Source of the DNA: Petrimonas sp964535975
GTDB lineage: Bacteria; Bacteroidota; Bacteroidia; Bacteroidales; Dysgonomonadaceae
Assembly (NCBI GenBank): GCA_964535975.1
Contig: CAZHWC010000001.1
Location: 5,834 to 69,833, forward strand
Direction: 5' to 3'
DNA length: 64,000 nucleotides
In this document: positions 52,491 to 59,999 of the stretch, piece by piece
Layout of the letters: every line of letters begins with the position of its first letter
Position numbering within the stretch: the stretch's first letter is position 1
Program-made: the position numbers and the translations under genes
Notes under the pieces: model-generated
Told to the model about the DNA's origin: nothing
What the model saw: only the letters and a program-made list of their open reading frames with translations
Database searches by the model: none

Positions 52491-52943
52491 ATGAAGAAGA
52501 ATTATTTACTTTTAGGTTTTACGGTTTTTATATTCTTTTCAATGTTTTCTAATTCAATATATGCTCAGTCTAAAAAAATGGATATAGCAGAATATGAGAA
52601 AAGAAAAATAGAATATATTACTAAAGAGGCAGGATTGACAGAAGAGGAGGCTGCTAAATTTTTTCCGGTATTTAATGAGTTGAATCAGAAGAAATTTGCT
52701 TTACATAGAGGTCATCGTGAGATTGTGGAGAAAATAAAAAGTGGTAAAGACTCAATATCCGATGAAGAATATCGTAAGATGTTAGAAAAAGATGCAGATG
52801 TGAAACTGAAAGAGGCTGAATTGGATAAAGAGTATTCAGAAAAGTTGGAAAAGGTTTTATCAGCTGCAAAAATATATAAAGCTCAGCAGGCAGAGAGGAA
52901 GTTTATGCAAATAGAGCTTCAGAAGTATAGAAAAGGAAACTAG
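52491..52943 (+). CDS. Spy/CpxP-like periplasmic protein
   Basis: 150 residues with a signal peptide (about 1-25, ending YAQS). The rest is helical and charged: YITKEAGLTEEEAAKFFPVFNEL and the LDKEYSEKLEKVLSAAKIYKAQQAERKFM run echo the LTxxQ pattern of Spy/CpxP chaperones, which guard periplasmic folding and dampen stress signals. Last gene of the sigma operon; a terminator follows. Confidence 0.7.
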   Translation: MKKNYLLLGFTVFIFFSMFSNSIYAQSKKMDIAEYEKRKIEYITKEAGLTEEEAAKFFPVFNELNQKKFALHRGHREIVEKIKSGKDSISDEEYRKMLEKDADVKLKEAELDKEYSEKLEKVLSAAKIYKAQQAERKFMQIELQKYRKGN

Positions 52944-52965
52944 TATAACAATTAGTATAAAAACA

Positions 52966-53002
52966 ACCCCACAGTTCAATTGAGATGTGGGGTTATTTTT
53001 TT
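52966..53002 (+). terminator. Terminator of the sigma operon
   Basis: AACCCCACA (52966-52974) pairs with TGTGGGGTT (52986-52994), followed by T-rich sequence. The A-rich 5' flank could also serve the convergent kduD. Confidence 0.85.
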
Positions 53003-53023
53003 ATACTAAACCTTATAAATGTA

Positions 53024-53815
53024 TTATGGTTGTTTTCCTATATAAGCAAGAATTCCTCCATCTACATATAAAGTGTGGCCATTTACAAAGTTAGATGCAT
53101 CCGAGGCAAGGAACACTGCCGGTCCTTCCAAATCTTCAGGATTTCCCCAACGTCCTGCCGGAGTTTTAGAAATAATAAACGAATCGAAAGGATGTGGTGA
53201 GCCATCTGCTTGCTTTTCGCGAAGTGGTGCAGTTTGTGGTGTTGCAATATATCCAGGGCCAATTGCATTACATTGTATGTTATGACCTCCATATTCTGAG
53301 CAAATATTTTTGGTAAGCATCTTCAGTCCACCTTTTGCAGCAGCATAAGCCGAAACTGTTTCTCTTCCAAGTTCACTCATCATAGAAGCAATATTGATAA
53401 TTTTGCCGTGACCTTTTTTTATCATTGCAGGAATCACTGCTTTTGATACGATGAATGGTCCGATAAGGTCTATATCAACTACCTGGCGAAAGTCTTCAAC
53501 ACTCATTTCATGCATTGGTATACGCTTGATAATTCCTGCATTATTTACCAGTATATCTATAACGCCAACTTCTTCTTCAATCTGAGCTACCATTTTTTGT
53601 ACGGCAGCTTCATCGGTTACATCGCATATATATCCATAAACATCAATGCCTTCTGCTTTAAAATCTGCAATTCCTTTGTCAATATTGTCTTTGCTGCGAC
53701 CATTGATTGCAATTTTTGCACCTGCTTTTGCTAGAGCCTTAGCCATGGCGAATCCTATTCCATAGGACCCGCCGGTAACTAATGCCACTTTACCATCTAA
53801 TCTAAAATTTACCAT
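53024..53815 (-). CDS. kduD: 2-dehydro-3-deoxy-D-gluconate 5-dehydrogenase (KduD-type SDR)
   Basis: 263-residue SDR. TGGSYGIG at 14-21, NNAGI, and the YAAAKGG catalytic motif; GYIATPQTAPLRE is characteristic of KduD/Gno-type enzymes. With KduI encoded just upstream it converts 3-deoxy-D-glycero-2,5-hexodiulosonate to KDG in unsaturated uronate breakdown (from pectin or glycosaminoglycans). Gap to kduI is 33 bp. No lyase gene nearby. Confidence 0.9.
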   Translation of the reverse strand: MVNFRLDGKVALVTGGSYGIGFAMAKALAKAGAKIAINGRSKDNIDKGIADFKAEGIDVYGYICDVTDEAAVQKMVAQIEEEVGVIDILVNNAGIIKRIPMHEMSVEDFRQVVDIDLIGPFIVSKAVIPAMIKKGHGKIINIASMMSELGRETVSAYAAAKGGLKMLTKNICSEYGGHNIQCNAIGPGYIATPQTAPLREKQADGSPHPFDSFIISKTPAGRWGNPEDLEGPAVFLASDASNFVNGHTLYVDGGILAYIGKQP

Positions 53816-53848
53816 GTTATGTTGTTTCTATCTCTTTTATTACAAATA

Positions 53849-54691
53849 TTACTTCAACTCAGTGATTTTTGAGAAATCCTGATCTCCATAGTCTAGGTTT
53901 TCACCAGCCATTCCCCATATGAAGGTGTAATTTGATGTGCCTGCTCCTGAGTGGATTGACCATTCGGGTGAAAGAACTGCTTGTTCGTTGTGCATCCAAA
54001 TATGACGAGTTTCTTCTACTTCTCCCATAAAGTGACATACTGCCTGGTCTGCCGGAACTTCAAAATAGAAATATGCTTCCATACGACGAGAGTGTACGTG
54101 TGCAGGCATGGTGTTCCAAACACTACCGGGAGCCAATTCGGTCATACCCATTTGCAACTGACATGTTTCTAATACCTGATTAACAATCATCTTGTTAATG
54201 TTGCGGTGATTTGAAGTCTCTAATGAGCCCATTTCTGCAACTTCAGCATCTGCTTTTGTAATCTTTTTGTCGGGATAGTTGCGGTGTGCGCTTGCCGAGT
54301 TAAAGTAGAATTTAGCAGGATTGTTTTTATCTTTGCTTTCGAAATATACTTCTCTGTCGCCTGATCCTAAGTAAAGGGCTTCTTTATAGTCTAATTCGTA
54401 TGTCTCGTTTCCAACTTTCACGATTCCGGGACCGCCTACGTTGAAGGTTCCAAACTCGCGTCTCATTAAAAATACCGGTTGCTTTAGTGGTTCTATTGCC
54501 TCAAGATGAAGTACTTCATTAACCGGCATTGCACCTCCCACAATCATTCTGTCATACATTGAGTATACCATGTTTACTTCATCTGCAGCAAAAACTGTTT
54601 TAATTAGGAAGTCATTTCTCAATCTTTCTGTAGTGTAGTTCTTAGCATCCGTTGGATTTGTTGCATAACGGAGTTCGTAATTAGTTTTCAT
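53849..54691 (-). CDS. kduI: 5-dehydro-4-deoxy-D-glucuronate isomerase
   Basis: 280 residues; isomerises 5-keto-4-deoxyuronate to the diketo-sugar used by KduD. Start MKTNYELRYATNP and segment MPAHVHSRRMEAYFYFEV contain the zinc His/His/Glu, with a further His in PEWSIHSGAGTSNYTFIWGMAGEN. Normal length. First gene of the kdu pair; -7 box at 54736-54743 (TATATTTG). Confidence 0.96.
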   Translation of the reverse strand: MKTNYELRYATNPTDAKNYTTERLRNDFLIKTVFAADEVNMVYSMYDRMIVGGAMPVNEVLHLEAIEPLKQPVFLMRREFGTFNVGGPGIVKVGNETYELDYKEALYLGSGDREVYFESKDKNNPAKFYFNSASAHRNYPDKKITKADAEVAEMGSLETSNHRNINKMIVNQVLETCQLQMGMTELAPGSVWNTMPAHVHSRRMEAYFYFEVPADQAVCHFMGEVEETRHIWMHNEQAVLSPEWSIHSGAGTSNYTFIWGMAGENLDYGDQDFSKITELK

Positions 54692-54735
54692 TTTGTTGTT
54701 TTTTATGTTGATTAATAATTAAATTCGATAAAGTA

Positions 54736-54743
54736 CAAATATA
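54736..54743 (-). promoter_or_regulatory. -7 box TATATTTG of the kdu operon
   Basis: Perfect TAnnTTTG on the minus strand, 45 bp before the kduI ATG; no matching -33 element. Confidence 0.5.
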
Positions 54744-54804
54744 ACTATTTTATTTCAATTGTGGATGTGCACAAACTTTAAACTTTTTTAAACGTATCTT
54801 ATTA

Positions 54805-56027
54805 TTAAAGATTTACACGTAATCCACCAAATACTGTTACGCCTGGCATTGGAAATCCAAGATTTATCTCATATTTTTGGTCTAACAGGTTTTCACCTTT
54901 TGCAAAAATACTAATGTGTTTATTAAGTTTGTAGCTTACGCGTGCATTCCATAATACAAAATTCTCCTTTATTACTTCAGGCTTCACTGTTGTATATAGC
55001 TTAGCGATGTATTGTACTCCACTTCCTATTTGCCACTTCTTAATATTGTATGATCCGCTTACATATAGCTTATGCTCGGGAGATGCCACAATTTTATGTT
55101 TCATGTGCAGATAGCTATAATTTGAACTAAATCTGAGGTTTGGCAACGCTTGATATGTTGCGCTTACTTCAACACCTTTATTTTCAATTTCTCCGGTGTT
55201 AACATTCAATGGTTTGCCGTTTACCGTAGTTGTTTGTATCATGTTGTCTCCTTTTATAAAAAAAAGATTCAATCCAAGACTTATCTTGTCATCAGCCAGT
55301 GATTGCAACATAGATATCTCATAGTTCATTGATTTTTCAGGAAGCAACTCTGAGTTTCTTGGTGGAAACATGTACATTTCACGAATTGTTGGATTGCGGA
55401 AACCTTTACTTACAATTGCTTTGACTGTAGTGCTGGCTGTAGGAATATAGCTAATACCAAATTGGGGAATCCATTCCGCACCATTTTTTTCGTGATAGTC
55501 CAAACGCACTCCTGCATTTAGTGTTAGTCTGTTATTGAAAATGCTTTGTTGAGTATTCACAAATCCTGCAACGCTGTTGATATGAATATTAGCCAATGTT
55601 GTATCTGGTTTGGATGTCTCCACAAACGTATTGTAAGCTTTCCCGCCAAAACTTTGGTAATCAAATCCTGCTGTTGTTTTATTCCCCTCAAAAAGATTAT
55701 ATGATTGATTTAATGAAACTCCAATCATGTCATCNNNNNNNNNNNNNNNNNNNNNNNNNNNNNNNNNNNNNNNNNNNNNNNNNNNNNNNNNNNNNNNNNN
55801 NNNNNNNNNNNNNNNNNNNNNNNNNNNNNNNNNNTTACAACGGTAATGCTCATCGGAATATTTTTTAAATTCACACTTGGCATTGACCCGGTTACAACTA
55901 TTTCGTTTAATTTTATTGAGTCATTAACCGGAAGTGAGTTTATTACTTTTGATTCGCTTTTATTGGCAAACAAAAAAGAGCTAAAAGCGAAGGTTAGTAT
56001 AGTTGCTGTTGATTTTATAAAATCCAT
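54805..56027 (-). CDS. TonB-dependent receptor, interrupted by an assembly gap
   Basis: The N-terminal part starts MDFIKSTATILTFAFSSF (signal peptide) and reaches a TonB box NEIVVTG and SVNLKNIPMSITVV, the start of the plug. After the gap the frame resumes inside the barrel (SLNQSYNLFEGNKTTAGFDY ... ) and ends in FAKGENLLDQKYEINLGFPMPGVTVFGGLRVNL. The halves are in different frames across the 100 N, so the gap length is not real; a receptor of about 600-700 residues would need about 0.75-1 kb. Barrel features resemble cobalamin/heme-type small receptors. The ATG overlaps the previous phosphoribosyltransferase gene by 13 bp, indicating coupling. Substrate unknown. Confidence 0.85.
55735..55834. 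other. Assembly gap (100 N) inside TonB receptor gene
   Basis: Exactly 100 N, a scaffold placeholder. Missing sequence is probably several hundred bases. Confidence 0.99.
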
Positions 56028-56416
56028 GGAAACTTAAAACAATTTTCGTTATATAGTGAGTAATCTGCCTGGCCATTAACTGCAAAGGTTTTTATTGTTT
56101 TTGCACCCTCTAATAATTCAATGGCGTATTTAACTGTTGCTCCGGTTTTTATCCTATCCTCTACCAGGAGTATTGTTTTGTCTTTAAAGTCAAAGTCGAT
56201 AGGTGATACCAGCTTTGGACTATCAAACCTAGGTTTCTGCGATGGATCTCGTAGGTTTATTTTTAATAATTGAATTTCTATATCTAATCTTTGATTTATG
56301 ATTGCTGCAGGAACAACGCCTCCATTAGCAATTGCCACAATCAAATCAAAGGTTTCGTGAAACTCTATTTCACGAAACCTTTCTAAAACTTCTTCTAAAT
56401 TTTTTCTTACTATCAT
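56015..56416 (-). CDS. Phosphoribosyltransferase family protein
   Basis: 133 residues, a short type-I PRTase. The PRPP loop reads ILLVEDRIKTGATVKYA, and an N-terminal DLIVAIANGGVVPAAII corresponds to the first loop. It would attach phosphoribose to a base (purine-like, or another nitrogen heterocycle). Its 3' end overlaps the TonB receptor start by 13 bp, and an ECF S-component gene is 28 bp upstream. Hence it probably modifies the transported compound after import. Substrate not determined. Confidence 0.82.
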   Translation of the reverse strand: MIVRKNLEEVLERFREIEFHETFDLIVAIANGGVVPAAIINQRLDIEIQLLKINLRDPSQKPRFDSPKLVSPIDFDFKDKTILLVEDRIKTGATVKYAIELLEGAKTIKTFAVNGQADYSLYNENCFKFPWIL

Positions 56417-56444
56417 TGTTCCTTTTATTTAATCCGGAATGTGA

Positions 56445-56951
56445 TTATGCTTTTGACAGAGCTTTTAGTACGAAGAATCCTCCAACAATCTGAATTAGAA
56501 TACCTGGTAGACCCATTCTAAAGTCTTGAAGTGCAACATACAAGCTCTGTGTTGTTGCCCATTCAAAAGCCGTTCCCATTAGTTGATATGCTACAACTGC
56601 AAGGAGTATTCCCACGAATGATACTTTCTTGTAATGCTTTGCTGCTACAGCTGCTGCAATTGCTAATATCACTGATTTCATGATGATAGCTGGTAGTACA
56701 CCTGTTGGGGGCATTCCAAAAAGAAGATTATTGACAATGGGAGACATTATTGCAGTTAACAACCCAACGTTAATACCATATTTATATGCTCCAATAAGAG
56801 TGAAGAAATATATTGGGAGCAATATAAATCCTCCTTGAGGAATTAGGTGGGCTAATTGCGGAAATAGAATGTTTCCAATTACAAAAATCGTTGCAAATAG
56901 ATAAGTTTTTGCATCATTAAGGCTGAGTAAATAAAGCTTAGCTGTTGTCAT
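56445..56951 (-). CDS. ECF transporter S component (substrate-binding membrane subunit)
   Basis: 168 residues, six hydrophobic segments with the short N-terminus and glycine-rich loops of energy-coupling-factor S proteins (LSLNDAKTYLFATIFVIGN, GGFILLPIYFFTLIGAYKYGINVGLLTAIMSPIVNNLLFGMPPTG). Normally partners with a shared EcfT/A module encoded elsewhere. No riboswitch that I could recognise lies upstream (56952-57188), so the vitamin specificity stays open. First gene of the three-gene operon. Confidence 0.8.
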   Translation of the reverse strand: MTTAKLYLLSLNDAKTYLFATIFVIGNILFPQLAHLIPQGGFILLPIYFFTLIGAYKYGINVGLLTAIMSPIVNNLLFGMPPTGVLPAIIMKSVILAIAAAVAAKHYKKVSFVGILLAVVAYQLMGTAFEWATTQSLYVALQDFRMGLPGILIQIVGGFFVLKALSKA

Positions 56952-57085
56952 AATGTTTTTTTAGTTTTATAGTAGTTGATGAATAATACTTATATGCCTA
57001 ATTATCATATACTGTTAATGTACACAATTTGTCACGAAATTATAAAAAATAATTGATATAACAGGTATAAACTATATTATATAAA

Positions 57086-57125
57086 AAGTTCTCTACTCTT
57101 TGTTGTAAAGAGATTAGAGAACTTT
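57086..57125 (-). terminator. Terminator of gpmI
   Basis: AAAGTTCTCT (57086-57095) and AGAGAACTTT (57116-57125) pair perfectly around a loop containing a second small stem; T-rich on the minus strand. Confidence 0.8.
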
Positions 57126-57188
57126 TATTGCAAAATGATATAAAAGAATAATGATTATATCATTTGTCTTTTTGTATTGTTCTAGTAC

Positions 57189-58715
57189 TTAAAGAGTAAG
57201 GAGACCTTCTCCTGTCATTTCGGCAGCTTTTTCTATACCTAGAATCTGACACATTGTTGGTGAAACATCTGCCAAAATACCATTCTTAACTTTAGCATTT
57301 TTGTTTTCAGAAATGTAAACAATAGGAACAGGGTTAAGTGAGTGAGCTGTATTTGGAGTACCATCTTCATTGATTGCATAGTCGGCATTGCCATGGTCTG
57401 CAATAACAATGGTTTCGTATCCGTTGGCTTTTGCAGCTTCAATAACCTGCTTCATATATTTATCAACTGCTCTTACTGCATCTTGAATTGCTTCTTTAAC
57501 ACCTGTGTGACCAACCATATCACCATTTGCAAAGTTAAGAACAATGAAATCATGTTTTTGAGAGTTTATAGCTTCTTCCATTGCATTTGCAATTTCGGGT
57601 GCACTCATTTCTGGTTTAAGGTCGTATGTCGCAACTTTTGGTGATGGAATTAAAATACGAGATTCGCCGGGGAATTCTGCTTCACGTCCGCCGGAGAAGA
57701 AGAATGTAACGTGGGGAAATTTCTCAGTTTCGGCAACTCTAAGTTGTGTTAATCCAAGACTTGAAACGTGCTCGCCCATAGTATTCACCACATTGTCCTT
57801 GCCAAAGATAATGTTCATGCCTTTGAAGGTGCTGTCATATGGTGTCATTGTGAAATACTGTAAAGGCATAGTTTTCATTTCATACTCAGGCATATCTTGT
57901 TGAGTCAACACAATAGTTAGCTCCTTAGCGCGGTCGTTTCTATAATTAAAGAAGATTACCACATCGTCAGCTTCAATTGTTGCAAGAGGTTTTCCGGCTT
58001 GATCAGTATGTACGATAGGTAGGATAAATTCGTCTGTTACACCTGCGTCATATGATGCTTGAACGGCTTCTACCATGTTTGTGAATGGTTGGCCTTCACC
58101 TTTAACAAGTAGATCGTATGCTTTTTTCACACGTTCCCAACGTCTGTCTCTGTCCATTGAATAGTATCTTCCAATTATAGAAGCTATTTTACCAGTTGAT
58201 TTTTCCATATGTGCTTCAAGCTCTTCTATAAAGCCTTTTCCACTTTTGGGGTCTGTGTCACGACCATCCATAAATGCATGAACATACGAGTTTTCAACTC
58301 CGTATTCTTTAGAGATATCCAAAAGTTTTTTTAGATGTTCCAAAGAGCTGTGTACTCCACCGTCAGATACTAGTCCAAGGAAATGGATTTTCTTGTTGTT
58401 ATCGCGAGCATAGCTATATGCTTTAATGATTTCCGGGTTTTGAAGTATTGAATTATCATTACAAGCACGGTTTATTTTCACTAAGTCCTGATAAACAATA
58501 CGGCCTGCGCCAATGTTTAAGTGACCAACTTCAGAATTACCCATTTGTCCATCAGGTAAACCAACGTTTTCGCCTGAAGCTAATAGTTGTGCATGAGGAT
58601 ATGTTTCAAGTAACGAATCCCAGTATGGGGTTTCGGTATTGTAAATCAAATCGGATTCAGATTTGTTGCCAATACCCCAACCATCCAAAATCATTAATAA
58701 TGCTTTTTTTCTCAT
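57189..58715 (-). CDS. gpmI: 2,3-bisphosphoglycerate-independent phosphoglycerate mutase
   Basis: 508 residues; interconverts 3- and 2-phosphoglycerate using Mn2+. Asp11 (LMILDGWG) and phospho-acceptor Ser61 in MGNSEVGHLNIGAGR, GRYYSMDRDRRWERVK, FFNYRNDRAKEL, FFFSGGREAEFPGE and IADHGNADY cover all the metal sites. Normal length. A -7 box TATTTTTG lies at 58769-58776 (minus). Confidence 0.97.
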   Translation of the reverse strand: MRKKALLMILDGWGIGNKSESDLIYNTETPYWDSLLETYPHAQLLASGENVGLPDGQMGNSEVGHLNIGAGRIVYQDLVKINRACNDNSILQNPEIIKAYSYARDNNKKIHFLGLVSDGGVHSSLEHLKKLLDISKEYGVENSYVHAFMDGRDTDPKSGKGFIEELEAHMEKSTGKIASIIGRYYSMDRDRRWERVKKAYDLLVKGEGQPFTNMVEAVQASYDAGVTDEFILPIVHTDQAGKPLATIEADDVVIFFNYRNDRAKELTIVLTQQDMPEYEMKTMPLQYFTMTPYDSTFKGMNIIFGKDNVVNTMGEHVSSLGLTQLRVAETEKFPHVTFFFSGGREAEFPGESRILIPSPKVATYDLKPEMSAPEIANAMEEAINSQKHDFIVLNFANGDMVGHTGVKEAIQDAVRAVDKYMKQVIEAAKANGYETIVIADHGNADYAINEDGTPNTAHSLNPVPIVYISENKNAKVKNGILADVSPTMCQILGIEKAAEMTGEGLLTL

Positions 58716-58768
58716 TTTATTATGTCTTTAATTATTTGTATAACCTTAAAACCGTATATTTTAAGATG

Positions 58769-58776
58769 CAAAAATA
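58769..58776 (-). promoter_or_regulatory. -7 box TATTTTTG of gpmI
   Basis: Perfect TAnnTTTG on the minus strand, about 54 bp before the gpmI ATG. Confidence 0.45.
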
Positions 58777-58806
58777 ATCATTTTTGCTCATCTTTTTAAG
58801 TATTTC

Positions 58807-58921
58807 AAATAGTCAATCTTCTTTTTGATATAAAATACTATAATAATGTTTTTGGTATATCAATAATGTGGCTTTAGAAGAAAAATACGTTGCCAAAAGA
58901 ATGAAGATAATATGACTATTT
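58807..58921. repeat. Nested inverted repeat upstream of gpmI
   Basis: Outer arms AAATAGTCA (58807-58815) and TGACTATTT (58913-58921); next inward, ATCTTC and GAAGAT; inner TTGATATA and TATATCAA. Total 115 bp, no ORF. Resembles a small palindromic insertion, not linked by sequence to elements A/B. Confidence 0.55.
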
Positions 58922-58931
58922 GGATAATAAA

Positions 58932-58973
58932 AAAACACAGAAGCTCTAATGTGATAAAATAGAGTTCTGTGTT
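58932..58973 (-). terminator. Terminator of manA
   Basis: AAACACAGAAGCTCTA (58932-58947) pairs with TAGAGTTCTGTGTTT (58959-58973) with one bulge; T-run on the minus strand. Confidence 0.85.
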
Positions 58974-59001
58974 TATAAACTTTAAAAAATCATATAACTG
59001 T

Positions 59002-59979
59002 TTATCTCACAAACGTTTCTAACAACTTGGTTGGAGTGCTTGGAGCTATGACAGCTGATTTTGTATCTGCCGGAATCAATACAGACTCACCTCTGTTTAT
59101 AGTAATGGTGTTGCCTTTGTCATCAGTCAACGAGCAGCTGCCTTCCATACATATATATATAGTGAATGAATCTCTGTCTTGATAACTTCTGGGTATTTCA
59201 TTGTCGATATCCAGTAGATTAGTAGTAAAGTATTCACATGTTGCTAACTCTACGGGGTTGTTGACTTCTGATTGATACTCAGTTTTGTAACTTTCTAAAA
59301 CCTCAAAGTTTATGGCATCCTTTGCCAGTTCGGTATGCAGCTCCCTTTTGTTTCCTTGATCGTCTGTACGGTCGTAGTCATAAATACGGTATGTTATGTT
59401 AGATGTTTGTTGGATTTCTGCAACAAAACATCCTGATCCAATTGCATGAACGCGACCGGCAGGAAGGAAAAACACATCTCCTGATTTCACTTCGTACTTC
59501 TTGAGATAGTTGGTAAACGTGTTATTGTTAACTGTCTCTTCATATCTGTCCGGAGCTAGTTCTTTTTCAAAACCAGAGTAAAGAAAAGCCTCGGGAGAAG
59601 CATTTACAACATACCACATTTCTGTTTTACCAAAAGAATTATGACGCTCTTTTCCTAATTTATCGTCAGGGTGTACTTGAATTGATAAATCACTCTTTGC
59701 ATCAATAAACTTAATTAATAGTGGAAAGGTATCTCCATACTTGTTGTATACTTTTTTACCTACTAAGTTTTCTTTTGCCTCTGATAAAAGACTATCTAAG
59801 GCTTTACCTTCAAGCTCACCGTTAGAAATAATTGAAACGTTGCCTTCTACACCTGATATTTCCCAGCTTTCGCCAATATTATCGTTATCTGTAGTGATTT
59901 TTTTAAATGGTGCAATATCTGAGCCTCCCCAAATCATGGGCTTCAGAATTGGTTGAAACTTTAATGGATACAAATTCAT
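59002..59979 (-). CDS. manA: Mannose-6-phosphate isomerase, type I
   Basis: 325 residues; interconverts mannose-6-P and fructose-6-P, zinc enzyme. SIQVHPDDKLGKERHN gives the metal Gln and His, FGKTEMWYV the Glu, and GRVHAIGSGCFVAEIQQTSNITYRIYDY the final His and substrate loop. Cupin-like C-terminus. It follows glgB by 20 bp, so likely co-transcribed with it. Confidence 0.95.
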   Translation of the reverse strand: MNLYPLKFQPILKPMIWGGSDIAPFKKITTDNDNIGESWEISGVEGNVSIISNGELEGKALDSLLSEAKENLVGKKVYNKYGDTFPLLIKFIDAKSDLSIQVHPDDKLGKERHNSFGKTEMWYVVNASPEAFLYSGFEKELAPDRYEETVNNNTFTNYLKKYEVKSGDVFFLPAGRVHAIGSGCFVAEIQQTSNITYRIYDYDRTDDQGNKRELHTELAKDAINFEVLESYKTEYQSEVNNPVELATCEYFTTNLLDIDNEIPRSYQDRDSFTIYICMEGSCSLTDDKGNTITINRGESVLIPADTKSAVIAPSTPTKLLETFVR

Positions 59980-59999
59980 TTCTTATCTTTAATATTTAA

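Noticed and set aside
56952..57188. Cobalamin or other riboswitch before the ECF S-component gene
   Set aside because: The region is short and AT-rich, dominated by the gpmI terminator; no B12-box or other conserved aptamer motif could be found by eye.
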